Shown here: piece by piece, positions 11,598 to 22,532 of the stretch | Position numbering within the stretch: the stretch's first letter is position 1 | Layout: each line of letters starts with the position of its first letter | From: Dinochytrium kinnereticum | Taxonomy: Eukaryota; Chytridiomycota; Chytridiomycetes; Chytridiales; Chytridiaceae | Assembly (NCBI GenBank): GCA_027604005.1 | Contig: JADGJT010000127.1 | Span: forward strand, 1-55,336 | DNA: 55,336 nucleotides | Reading direction: 5' to 3' | The notes under the pieces: model-generated | What the model saw: only the letters and a program-made list of their open reading frames with translations | Database searches by the model: none | Told to the model about the DNA's origin: nothing | Translations under genes and position numbers: made by a program

Positions 11598-13213
11598 CAG
11601 CGGTTGCCCTTGCCTGAATTCCACACAAACGGCAGGAGGAATTAAACAAAAAACACACACACAAATGTGAGAGTAAAAAAGAGTCAAATGTGAGAGTAAA
11701 AAACTCGTGTGTTTTCTGTCTATTTTCCTGTTGCTGCCGCGCCAGCCAATAGGAAAAATCCTGAGGGTCGATGCGTATCCGCGTGTGTGGGCAGCCGCAG
11801 AGCGCAAACAGGGTACAGGAAAGACCCTGTATCACCATGAATTCCGGCCGCGCGCTTGCCCAGCCAATCAGCGCTTCTTTACAAACCTCAAAATTCTCGT
11901 GCTCTGCCTTGCAGTCCGGCCGCTGCCCTTATTAGGCCAATTCCAACTGTGAAGCCGCACGGCGGAAGGCTCAAATTCTTGCTTTCCCCCTGATCGATCC
12001 CTTCGGAGCGGGCCTTTCTGATCCATGCGCCGATGGTACACCAATGCCCAGCCGCATTGCACCGGCGGTGCATGAGTGTTAAAGTGGAGCCAGATTTGTG
12101 AACGAACACAATCAGATGCTGTATCCAGAGGACTGGAACGGGAGACAAAATGCATTTATTATTATTATTATTTATGTACTACATATCAGCAGTTATTTCC
12201 ACTTTAATTCTAAAACACCTCCAGTTTCGCATTGGAAAGGAGAGGCCGACTGCCCTGGTGGATTTTCAAGGAGAAAGCAAAGAAAGAAACATCGGAATCG
12301 CAAACATGCCATGATCAGACGTCTTATTATGATTTTACACACACTGCCAGATGGGATCGGGAGGGGTGAGGCAGAATGAGACTTCTTCAGAATGCCAAGT
12401 GCACAAGTGTAATTGCAGGCCATTCGCTGGGCAATGAAATGGAGTTCTTACAACTTTGGTGCGTTGACACACTGATAGAAAAGGAACAGAGGGCAGCAAG
12501 TCCTGACTCTCGCCGCTGGTGAGTCTTGATTCCTTCACATTTCTCTGTCTGCTGTTTAATCAACTTTGATTGATTTGGGCGCTTGGTGTCTGGGTGGGAA
12601 GGGGATGTCGCACACGATACTAGCCATACCAGTAAATGCGCCTGCTGAATGTAAATATTATTGACAGCTGTGTGTGAGGTCCAAGTGACATCTTGCTGAG
12701 GATCCAATACATGCAATAAACTAAAGATTGATTTTGGCACGGCATTCGCGATCAGTTGAAGGAAGGGCTCGAGCTGCCAGCCAATGTATTGCTGGTTCCA
12801 GCAACTCATTGTTGCATACTAATCCGATTGCTCGCTCTGTTTGACACTTGCAATCCTGCGCATGAAGAATTCAGTAAAGGGTTTACCTTGCGGTGATTTC
12901 AGCAGTTCCGTTCCCCACTTCCCCGCCCAAGAATGTCCACGGCGTCAAATGCACAAGGAAGACATTTATAAGGCTTAAAAATTGGGTTAATGGGAGTCGA
13001 CCAGTTGAGAGATATTAAGTGTTTATGTGAATAAACTGGGGAGGAGGCTGTCAACACATGAGCAGGTGATTTGCCATTGTAGTCTTGGGATAGGCACTGC
13101 TACCTATAACACTGTTGCTCAGGTGAGCACACCATCCCTATAGCTCTTGAGGTGACGCGTGTCATTGCCCTGTTGGTGGAGGTGCCACAGTCAGATCTAT
13201 CCTCAGCCTCTAG
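11598..13213. other. Intergenic region, no gene recognised
   Basis: Between the lactone oxidase promoter and the TROVE fragment. It has an (ATT)n microsatellite at about 12155-12172 and CA/GT-rich patches near 11650 and 11700. The largest open frame (12387-12809, minus) has composition typical of chance translation and no recognisable motif. Confidence 0.45.
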
Positions 13214-13621
13214 CGTGCGGGCCATATTGCCACTCATCATGGCGCCTGGACAGCATCACCTTACGAGTCATTTGCAATAGAGAAGAATGATTCGATGGTC
13301 ATGACGAAAGAGGATATGACAGGGCCTTATGCTGAACTCATAGCACAAGCGAGCAAGGTCACGGCACCATGCAAGAGGAAGGGCGTTAGACGCGGTATTC
13401 AGTGTACAATAGCAAAATGGTACAACGAGAGAGACGTCAAGAGTTTAGCGTATGCTGTTTCAGAGTACAAGAACCGGAATGAATGGACGCATGCAGACGT
13501 TCTTTGTGTTGGTCACGCTCAACCAAAAGCAATAGCTCATGATTTGTTTTTTCCGTCCATCACACATGATAATGCTTCGATGAACAAAGCCTTTATTGAT
13601 GCACATAACCAAAATAAATAA
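13214..13621 (+). pseudogene. Orphan TROVE/Ro60-like fragment
   Basis: The frame opens after a stop at 13211 and ends at TAA 13619-13621; the first ATG is 13295 (108 aa from there). Residues RGIQCTIAKWYNERDVKSL and AYAVSEYKNRNEWTHADVL match the helix pair of the TROVE domain of Ro60. In Ro60 the pattern is ALRKAIADWYNEK, then [20 protein letters not shown]. TROVE proteins are ring-shaped binders of misfolded small RNAs and Y RNAs. Only about 60 of some 300 TROVE residues are present and there is no vWA domain or MIDAS site. I saw no flanking exon continuing the domain in either direction, although poor-consensus introns could hide one. Most likely a relic or transposed exon; a small free-standing protein cannot be excluded. 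Confidence 0.6.
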
Positions 13622-13650
13622 ATAGAAAAGGATGGAAGATTCCCAAACAT

Positions 13651-15056
13651 CTAATAGTCAAATATATTTGTAATTTTCTTTAAGGGCCCAGGCAGCGCTC
13701 TGCTTATTTTCGTCCCAGAGATAATGCTAAAAAAGGAAAAAGAAAAAGAAAAGGGATAAAGAAGCAAAGAGAACGAAACTATTAGTTGCAATCCAAATTC
13801 ACCAACCACCAACAAAATTATAACAATAATAGTAATAATAATAAAAATAAAAGGTAGTAAATATTCAAAACCAGTAGAACTGACAAGGGTCGGTGAGGGA
13901 ACCAATCTTACAGTTTCTCCAAATGTAAAAGATTACCATACTCTGAAGGAATACTTCCTGAAAGCTCCGAGTTGCCATTCACATCACTATAGAGTATAAA
14001 ACAAAATGTCAGTATTTAAGTATCTCAAATAGAGATAGGGAGCGGTTGGGAATAATAGCAGCATAGTAATAGCCAACACTCCTAGCAGATAGGATAATAA
14101 AGCGATAAGAAATTTAAAGCTTACAGCAGAGTCAGCCTCTTTAGCTGTCCAAGCTCCGGAGGCAATGTACCGCTTAGATTATTGCCATTCAAAAACCTAA
14201 TTCAACATAACGAGAGAAAAAGTTAGGATGAAGAGAAAAGAGAAAGTGGACACCAAAAAGAGCCAACTCAATATCATCAACAAAAAGGTCATAAGAGGAA
14301 GGCAACTCACAAGCATTCTAATAGGCTCAAATTACCAAGCTCTTTAGGAATGATACCTTCGAGCTGGTTGTTATCCAGAGATCTTTTAAGAAGAAGGCAT
14401 GATATTGATATAAGCCCATCCCAAGCTCGACTAAAAGAGCTACCGAATAACAAGATTGAATACTGAGGACGGATACTCACAATACTCGTAGCTTTGAGAG
14501 GGATCCAAGTGACGGAGGTATTGTTTGGGTCAACCGATTTTGCCCCAGATACCTGTGATTGCGAGAAAGCCCCTGATAAGATAAAAAGTACAAAAAGGGC
14601 AAGATTATACAATACTTCCAAACGCTCCAGGCTCGCTAGACCAGACGGAATCGGACCAGTGACAAGGTTATTCCGTAGGTTTCTGAAAGCATTGACACAG
14701 AATCGAAAAATAAAAGATAAGAAGACAAAGTCTGAATCAATTAACATGAAAAGATGGATGGGGGAAAAAACTCACATCTCCTTTAAAGCCGTCAACCTCT
14801 GAAGATCAATCGTAAGAGACCCCGTCAGTTCCGAGAACCCATCCAAGTTTCTTTCATCAAGCGCAAAAAAGCCAATCAGCTACACCAGGAAAACCACAAC
14901 GACCCATTCCGTCACCCCAATGCAAACCTACATGGACAGCATGCGGCCGGTCTCCTCATCCCAAGTCGCAAATGCAGTCCAGTCGTAAGAAGCGGAAGTC
15001 CACTCGGGGAAGCATCGGGCAAAGGCATCGACGTCGTCTTGGTTCTTCACGACCAT
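13651..15056 (-). CDS. Leucine-rich repeat protein, about one LRR per exon
   Basis: Eight exons (minus): 15056-14932, 14850-14776, 14682-14611, 14552-14481, 14382-14311, 14196-14125, 13986-13912, 13726-13651; 212 aa. Exon 1 encodes an N-terminal cap (MVVKNQDDVDAFARCFPEW) with Trp-rich spacing as in LRR N-caps. Exons 2-8 each hold one plant-type LRR, for example NLRNNLVTGPIPSGLASL, LGQNRLTQTIPPSLGSL and LNGNNLSGTLPPELGQL. Five internal repeats are 72 or 75 nt long, and all introns fall in phase 2 at the same point of the repeat. The last exon reads SGTKISRALPGPLKKITN, a slightly worn repeat, then stops. No transmembrane segment and no kinase domain follow, and no convincing signal peptide is seen at this start. 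An upstream exon remains possible, because a CAG acceptor lies just before the ATG. Function is probably protein binding; the partner is unknown. Confidence 0.88.
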
Positions 15057-15198
15057 CGCTGTGAATGGAGATAAGTAAAGTTGGTTTGGGGTTTGTCGCT
15101 ACGAAAACTTGCCATTTCCCCTCGTGTCTGTCGCAGACACCCAAAATGGTGTATATTTAAGTCGCGAATGCTTCATCAAAAAGGCCTGCAAACAACTG

Positions 15199-16407
15199 AT
15201 GATGCACGAGCACCGCACCGTCAAGCTGCTCTCGCTGCTGCTCGCCGCCCTCCTCGCGCTGTGGGCATTGCCCGCCCACGCTGGGAACATGGGCAGCTCA
15301 ACGGCCAAGAAGGTGGATCTCACAGGCTACACGGTAAGCCTCATGATGCCATAGATAGGTCTGATCTTCAGCCCACTGTGCACCAAGAGAGACCACAACT
15401 CAACATTTTTCTTCTTCTTCCAGGCAGTAGGAGGAGGCTTTGGAAACAACGGTGGGGTCAGGTTCTACAGGGCCCCGGATGGAACTGACGTTGTGGTCAA
15501 GTCCATGTCGAGTTTCGGCAAGGCCTTTGACTCAGGGAAAAAGGACAACGCTTTGGAGGCTTACAAGAGAGGTGAATGCCCCTCCTTTCTTTCGCCGCGT
15601 CTCAGAAATCAGCGTTGAATGCATCACTCATCTCATTTTTGTTCCTTGTTTGCTTTTCGGTGTTTTCATTGATCAAGCTGGTCTTTTGGTGGACCATGAT
15701 AAGGATATTGTCGTCATGAAAAGGATCCAGGGGATGGAGGCTGCTGTGTTTTACACACAGCCTTTCCCTGCCAACTTCAAGGTATCGAAGATGATGGAGG
15801 GTGTAGTAGCGAAAGTGCGCGATGTTGGCTTCTTCCACCCAGATATCACAAACTGTAAGTACTTCCCTCCCAATTTAATATGCATCAACACTTTCTGACC
15901 AATACATGTTTTCTTGTGAATCTTTCATAGTGAAGAACATTATAGTTGATGCCAATGGGAAAGTCGTCAAAGTAATCGATTGGGACGATGGTGAGTAATA
16001 AAACAAACAAACGCGCCATTGGATACCTCCTTCTCCTTCTCATCTGTTCAGCAAAGAAACGTACAAATTATCTAACCTCATATATTTCTCAAGCCATCCC
16101 TCTCAACCACCCCCGTATGCGTACCCTTGGCTCCCTGGAGGGTAAGTTTGCCGCAGCTGGTGCGAAGATGATGGAAGCCTGCAAAACCAACTGCAAAGGC
16201 GACAACACCTGTATCACAAAACACTGCAACTACGGTGTGAGCAGCAGCAGCTCAAGCAGCTCAAGCTCATCATCTTCGAGCGGTGGGTCAAGTGAGAAGA
16301 AGAGAAAGACGTTCAGGGCCTTGCGGGGGTCATCGTACGGAGGGCAGAGGTTCCGCGCTAAAGGAGTGAGGGGTCATAGGGTTCGGGCAAAGGGATTCAG
16401 AGTTTGA
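15199..16407 (+). CDS. Secreted protein-kinase-fold protein
   Basis: Exons 15199-15333, 15424-15571, 15678-15854, 15931-15990, 16094-16407; 277 aa. A signal peptide (LLSLLLAALLALWALPAHA) starts the protein. The body looks like a reduced kinase or phosphotransferase. A Gly-rich loop (GGGFGNNGG, about residues 48-56) is followed by Lys71 in DVVVKSM. A catalytic-loop-like HPDITNLKNIIVD (about 150-162) supplies Asp and Asn in H-x-D-x4-N spacing. IDWDD (about 168-172) stands in for DFG, as in APH/Bud32-type small kinases. A conserved αC helix and a large C-lobe are not evident. The tail has Cys pairs, a Ser-only run and a basic RAKG repeat end. Activity, substrate and destination are inferred at best. 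An in-frame upstream ATG (15109) exists, but it would bury the signal peptide. It is divergent from the LRR gene, with 142 nt between. Confidence 0.75.
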
Positions 16408-17364
16408 CGGGTTCGAGGGCAGTTTCAAAAAGATTTCCCCAGGTTCCCCAGGTTCCCCACTATTTCACTTCCAGAGTGGTGAAAGTTTCTTTCAGAGAGG
16501 TTCCGATCTTACAGTATAACAGCGAAATTCATTTGAATACAGCACTGATGGATATATCTTCACCCCTTTTTCTTTTCTTCCCAGAGTTCAACTTTATGCC
16601 CAGAAAGCAAAGGGGCAACAGCTGGTGAAGATAGATGGGGGGGGCATAAACACACCGAAATACCTGTTTTCAAAGTTCACGCTCTCCCGAACTGCCTTTG
16701 TCAAAACGCTCTGGTCGCAATACGAACAGAGAGGCGCGCGAAAACTAGCTCATGAAGGAGAAAAAAGAAAGGCTTCATTTGAGAAATAATAATTGGAGTC
16801 AGCCAGGGAGCTCAATTTCAAGAATGACCCCACTTATCAGGTGTCAATGCATTCAAGGCGGCGACCAGAAAGGGGGCCTAATCGGAAAAAAAAGACACCC
16901 GATGTCCCATAGGACCAACGGATACTGCTGACCAGGAGTCAAGACACGAGAGAAGCATTCTGGCTCTAATGGTAAGGGACTTTAGGGAGGGAGGCTCTCC
17001 TTTAAAGTCTTTTCTGACAGGAAAATGAATGGAAGCATGGGCCGAATTTAAAGAGGGAATGCCCACGAGGACAAGGGTTCCATCCACCTCTTCGCAAACT
17101 GCGTTTTCAGCTGAGGCCATCAACGACGCCAGTCTTTCCAGGGAACGAGAAGCACGAGAAGAGCGTGGAATCAAGAGAGTATTTTCCCTTCCCGTCCTGC
17201 ATGCGACGGTCCCACCTCAAGGAGCATCAATTGCCCGTCATCGTCATGCCCAAAAATAAAATTGAAAACTTGCACAAACGGAAGCCATCACAGCTCAACC
17301 GACGACATCCACCCAAACACACCCCGCATCGCCTCCCAAGATCCCCATATCCAACACCTCCATC
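16408..17364. other. Intergenic, no gene recognised
   Basis: Lies between the kinase-fold gene and the BAG gene, both on the plus strand. Overlapping open frames at 16878-17174 (minus) and 17029-17374 (plus) carry no motif I recognise. The second runs into the BAG start region and is presumably leader sequence. Confidence 0.45.
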
Positions 17365-18925
17365 ATGTCCCTAACAGTCTCCTGGAAAGGAAAAAAGTTT
17401 GAAGTATCCATCCGTGACGAAGTTGGCCAGCCCGCCTTCCACAAATCAACTCTAGGGTAATGCGTTTGGAATGCACAATCAGCAATGCATTAACCGCCAA
17501 TACTCCCCCGTCCGCCCCGCCCACCTCTCCCTCCCCGATAAAAAAGATCTCTTGTAGAACGCTGCTCAATCGCCACAGGAGTTCCAACGGATCGTATCAA
17601 GCTTTTGGTGTCAGGAGGTGAGGGCTCAGATTCTCAAAGACAGAGAGGAGGTCAGGATCAGGCGAGGTCAAATGGAAGGTCTGGCGGGACTGGAAGTGGT
17701 ATGGATGGGGTTGTTGGTTTTTTTAAAAACATGGGGAGGTCGATTGATCATGCGATGGATGACTTTGTGAGTTGGATATCTGGGGAGGATGAGTTGGAGG
17801 GAGAGAGGGGATCGTTTGGTAAGGCCAATATTCCCGTTTTCATTTTTTTTTATTTGCGCCTTCTCCTATTTTTGTCCTCCTCTCTGCTTTACATGCTGGT
17901 TCTCCTCCTTCCCTTCCCCAAACACCTCTTTCAAAAAGGAAAATACTGGTTTTCATTCATTTAAAAGAAAAACAACAGGTGTGGAAGGCTAAATCATGCC
18001 GCACGGGAAATCCAAGTGTATTCGTGCGGCGGCCTCTTTAGAGAGATATTTTTTCTTTCCCTTTTTCTCCTTAATCATCTCCCGTATTATTCGGAACGTG
18101 TTTCACTGAACCTCCCTTCCATCGACCAGTCGTTATGCGAGACATGAGCGCCCCGCTTGCTTCTTATGGATTGAAGACTGGATCAAAGATTATGATGATT
18201 GGAGAGAAGCCTGTGAGTTTCATTTCTCTTTTTTTCTCACAAGAGTTGGGGGAAGTCGACTTCAAAACTCCCATTCTTCGTCAACTTGATTTTTTCAATT
18301 CCTTCCTTTTACATACCCAAAAAACAAAAAATACCCGCCAGAGATAAGCAAACTAACTTTTTTTCTCTTTTAACGTTCAATGTCATAAAACACCAACAAC
18401 CAAAAAAAAATATGACAGACCCAAGCCGCATCTCAGCACCCAAGCCCAAACGCCTCGCGAACCCCATCAAGCTCACGCGGCAGCAACGCACACCATCCCT
18501 ACCCCCAACCCTCCACAAGATCCCCTCACCACCCGACCCCCACCGACCCTCCCAAACCCGCCGCCCCCCAACCAACCGCCGAAGAAATGTCCAAAGCCAA
18601 GCTCGAGGAGATCCTCCAAGGCGTCCACGCGACCATCGTCCCCATGATCGAATCCTACAGCACCCAAGCCACAGCCTACATCAGCGGCAACGGGTCTGGG
18701 GAGACGGCGCAAACGGAGAAGCAGCTCAAGTTTGAGCATTCCAAGATTGGGGAGTTGCTGTTGCAGGCTCTGTTGAAGATTGATGGGGTTCAGGTGCCGG
18801 CTTTTAACGATGGGTTGAGGTTGAGGAGGAAGGAGTGCGTTCGGGAGATTAATGCACTGCTGGATAGGACGGATGGGATTAAGGAGAGGGTTTTGGAGGT
18901 TGCCAAGGGGAAGTCGGCGCTTTGA
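17365..18925 (+). CDS. BAG1-like Hsp70 co-chaperone with interrupted ubiquitin-like domain
   Basis: Exons 17365-17456, 17547-17818, 18130-18212, 18419-18925; 317 aa. BAG proteins bind the Hsp70 ATPase domain and act as nucleotide-exchange factors; the ubiquitin-like (UBL) domain links them to the proteasome. UBL pieces are MSLTVSWKGKKFEVSI, TGVPTDRIKLLVSGG and MSAPLASYGLKTGSKIMMIG. A Pro-rich linker follows, then a C-terminal BAG helix bundle (LLLQALLKIDGVQVP, RRKECVREINALLD). Oddity: between LLVSGG and the next UBL strand the protein carries about 75 extra residues, encoded by exon 2. These are Gly/Ser/Gln-rich and then an amphipathic stretch (VVGFFKNMGRSIDHAMDDFVSWI), so the UBL is split by an insert. 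The acceptor before ATCTCTTG at 17547 was chosen because it alone restores the UBL register. Confidence 0.85.
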
Positions 18926-19563
18926 AGGGGTTCTTTTTTTTATTTGCTTCTTCCTTTCCCTTTTCTTTCGTTAAGGTCGTCAGAACCTTTGGATAGTCTT
19001 TGTCCCCACATAGGTTTAGCTCCGAGTTAAAAATACCTTCTGCCACATCAATCTTTTCCCCTTTGTTCATGGATCACTGGCCATTCACGCTGTGATATCT
19101 AAGATGAGTATATGAATGGCTGGCAAGTGAGTCGTGTATGCCAAGTTCATATAACCCATTGAACTATAATCAATCAATCGAGAGACGTCATTAACAATTA
19201 TATTTGTCTTTTGTATAACTTTTCCTTATGGGGTTCTTCATTTAACACACCAAAAAAACAAAAACAAAAAAACAACGAAGAAAAGCCTCCAGCAAAGAAT
19301 AATTATAAATTGCAGTGGAAAGAGATGTGAATCTCTGTGGTGTAATAAGAAAGGGAGAGGCACCCAAATTCGTCAATCCAATGAAGCACATTACAAAAAC
19401 AAAGCCCAAAAGTACAGACAAAAACAAAAAAAAAAAAAAAAAAAAGGAAGGAAGGGCTTGAAACGATTTGCTTTCCTAGCGCCTAACTAACCTCTTCTCC
19501 ACCCCGGAAAGACATAAGCCAATTTCCGGGCCAAACCCCAGAAAAAAAAAAAACGAAAACAAA
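18926..19563. other. Convergent intergenic region with A-tracts
   Basis: 3' ends of the BAG gene (plus) and the hydrolase gene (minus) face each other. It contains A-rich tracts (19250-19275; about 18 A at 19430-19447; 19545-19555) and no open frame with recognisable content. Probably only the two 3' untranslated regions. Confidence 0.6.
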
Positions 19564-21904
19564 TTAAACTGACCTCCCCACCACCTTCCCAAACACCGTC
19601 CTAGTCAACCCATAAACAATCTTCACCTCCTCCTCACGATGCAAGATAGACACATGCTCCGACTCTGTAGCATTGATGGTGACCTGCCCAACCGAGACAT
19701 TAAACAGCGTCTGCGAGGCAACCGCATCCCTGGGGTCTCCACACACCACCAACCCAAACGGCAAATCTCCCAACAACGGATCAACGCCAGTGGTTCCATT
19801 GGGAAGCAAGCGCGGTGTGTTGAGAATGGATTTTGTCTGACCGCAGGAGGTGGGGAAGTTGGTTGACTCGGAGTTCCGGGTGAGTTGGTTGGAGTTTACG
19901 AGAAGGTTCGCCAGGTAGCGAGGGCTGAAGAGGGAGGGGAGGGAACGGATGTTTTTGATTTGGGGGAAGACGGGGGTCACGGAGAGGAGTCTAAAAAAAA
20001 TGGTCGGATGGGTGAGTGGTTAGTTGGGTTTGGTTGGGGGAATGGCTGAACGAAGATGAATGGATTTAACTCGGCGACGGTCTCAAAACGCCGAATGCAG
20101 GCTGCAATCTTTCAGGCACACAACAAAACGCCAGCCTCAGCAGTGAAAGCAACTCAAAATAGAAAGGCTAAGTGAAAGAGAGAAACGAAAGAAGAAAAAA
20201 AAACACCAAACGCACACATCCCTAGACAGAAAGTAATAAAAAAAAAAAATAGAACCCACCTAACCAACCCCCAAGTGTTAATCTGCACACCAAGGGAGTA
20301 GAGTCCAGCCAAAGGCCACCTATCCCCAATGTTGCACTACAAGATAGGCATCAAAGTCAGCTCGTCTCGAACTAACACCAAAAAAAAACAGGACAGATGA
20401 GAAACGCACCCTTGAGTAGTCGAGGTAGGAAACCGGGTCGACGAGAACGATACCCACAACCTTGTTGGCAGTGAGCTTGCGTTGCGCAACACGAGTGTTG
20501 AAGCCAGCCATAGAGTGACCAACAAGGAGGAGGTCCCCGGTGATGTTGTTGGTGCGTAGAAGGCTGTATTCGTAAGAGTAAGACGGGCAAAAGTATGGTT
20601 AACAAAACAAGAGAAAAACAAGAGAAGAGAAAGTGTCCACAGAGAGCAAAAAAAAAAAGAAAAAAAAAAAAGGAAGAGAGAGAGAAAAAAAAACAAAAAA
20701 AAAAACAAACAAATCTAGCAAAGTAAATAATCGAAACGAAATAAACTTAAATATAGCGGACAGAGAAACAGGAGACTTACTTGTCCAACTCATCGACAAT
20801 GCGCTCGGTGGTCCTAGGGAAGGGCCCAATCTCAGAGTACCCCAACCCAGCATGATCATAAGAGCAAGCCCTAGCATAGGTAGCCACATCCTGCTGCACC
20901 CAAGAAAAGTCCGCACTCTGACCACCCAACCCATGCTCAAACCAAACAGTCGGGTCAGTGGGCCGAACCTTCTGCCCAGTGCAATAAACATGCAGCTTAT
21001 GCTTGTACTCCCCCCCAACCGGCAACAGCTCCCCCAAAGGCGGCAGCCTCGCGTTATCAGAGCCCAGACCAACGCTCTGGAAGGTGGAGGTGACGGTGAG
21101 GAAGACCAGGAAGAACCCCAGGATGCCGTAGATGGGGAGAAGGAGAAAGTTGAAGCAGGGTGCGTTCCAGTTGCGAACGGTTTTGGAGGTGGTGAGGCCC
21201 TTGGTGCTGATGTAGGTTTGGTACTTGACCCAGATGAAACCGGCGGCGGCGAGCATGTTGATGAGGCAGCCGATGGCCGTGATCTTTTCAGGGGCACGAG
21301 CGGCGAGAGAACCTGTCCAAAAAAGAAGACGGCAAGGGAGAGATGACGAGTGGACTGCTCAGCATGTTGATCGATGGGCTGCATTCAAAATCACCCTACC
21401 TCCAAAGGCCATCAAGGAACCAATGACGGCAATGACGGCAGCCAACAGACTTCCCCACGACGACTTGATGAAGCCACCGACAGAGGTGTCGGGGTCCTCA
21501 TTGACATAGGCATCTTCAATCTTGCTCGAAGGGGTCTGAGCATGCCTGACGGTGCGTAGCCAAGGAACCACAGCAATCATGGCCAGGATGGACCATATGC
21601 CCGCAAAGAGCAGCCTGTGAAGATGTGTTATCCCTGGGGGGCAAAGGACTGACTGTGTGTGCGTGTGTGCTCTTACCAGTAAGCAGGAGCGATGAGGCTG
21701 CAAGGCGAGAAGAGGTCAAGCGAGCACAAGCGTTGAGGCAAGCAAGTGAATGCGGAATGGGGTGGTCAGTCAATCTCCACACAGACAGCAGCAGCAATGG
21801 ATGGATACGCACAATGGCCCCTGCAGCACGAGGGCGGCAATGTAGAAGCCGACCGAGGCGACGGCCAGTGCCAGGAAGCCGTAGAGGTACAGCTTTGGCG
21901 ACAT
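19564..21904 (-). CDS. Membrane-anchored alpha/beta hydrolase
   Basis: Seven exons (minus): 21904-21813, 21697-21677, 21614-21400, 21312-20781, 20563-20410, 20336-20260, 19990-19564; 505 aa. The N-terminal third has four hydrophobic segments (FLALAVASVGFYIAALVL; LFAGIWSILAMIAVV; LLAAVIAVIGSLMAFGG; LLLPIYGILGFFLVFL). The hydrolase domain follows: oxyanion-hole FEHGLGG, YDHAGLGYSE, nucleophile elbow GHSMAG (about residue 315), VVCGDPRDAV as likely acid region and SEHVSI as candidate His region. Such proteins are lipases, esterases or peptidases of lipid membranes; the substrate is unknown. Exon 2 is only 21 nt and lies within the segment joining the first two membrane helices. Splice sites are all GT-AG. 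A TATTTAAG element sits 56 nt upstream. Family assignment is secure, specific function is not. Confidence 0.9.
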
Positions 21905-21959
21905 GCTTTCAGGAGAAGACGGATCGGTCGAGACGGTTGCGTGCAGCGTCTCACGCAGG

Positions 21960-21967
21960 CTTAAATA
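21960..21967 (-). promoter_or_regulatory. TATA-like element of the hydrolase gene
   Basis: TATTTAAG on the minus strand, 56 nt upstream of ATG 21904. Moderate match, good position. Confidence 0.35.
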
Positions 21968-22532
21968 CCCTTCCGCTTTGTTTTAATCTTCCGACGGTGT
22001 GGTAAGCAGCAGCACCATCACCACCACAAGCAGGTGCCAACGTGAGACAGCTTGGTGCGACCGCCGTGTGACGCTGTGACCAGCTGGTGTCACCCCATGC
22101 TCCCGTGGATGAATAAGCCTCTCTGCGCTGAATTCAGCCGAACGCACACCGCGTCGTGTCGTGTTCTCCCGTCAATCACCACCAACACGCGTCCCCTCCC
22201 TCCGCCTCGACGCGTTATCAGCGAACGCGTTTTGAAATGAGAATTATAGTATTGAACGCACAATCATCTCAAACACGCTGAGCATCCCGCTTCAGAAAAA
22301 CGAAAAAGAGAACAAAAAGAATCCAGCCCCTCCCCACCCATCCTCTTGCTGAAAAACACCTCAAGCACCACCCAACAGCAACGACAAGGAACCAGAAAAA
22401 ATAGAAGTAAAGAGGCTCTAAAAATAAAATGCAAAAAAAGAAAGAAAGAAAGAAAGAAGGAAAGAAGGAAATAACCACCCGCATCTGCACCGCGCCCAAC
22501 ACCCTGACACCATCATCCAATCAATCCATCCC
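21968..22532. other. Intergenic with AAAG/AAGG microsatellite
   Basis: Between the hydrolase promoter and the 3' end of the SH3 gene. It has a purine microsatellite (aaag/aagg units) at about 22433-22471 and a CA-rich CACCACAAG patch near 22010. No gene seen. Confidence 0.5.

Noticed and set aside
12387..12809. 140-codon minus-strand open frame
   Set aside because: No motif, unnatural composition, no splice or promoter context.
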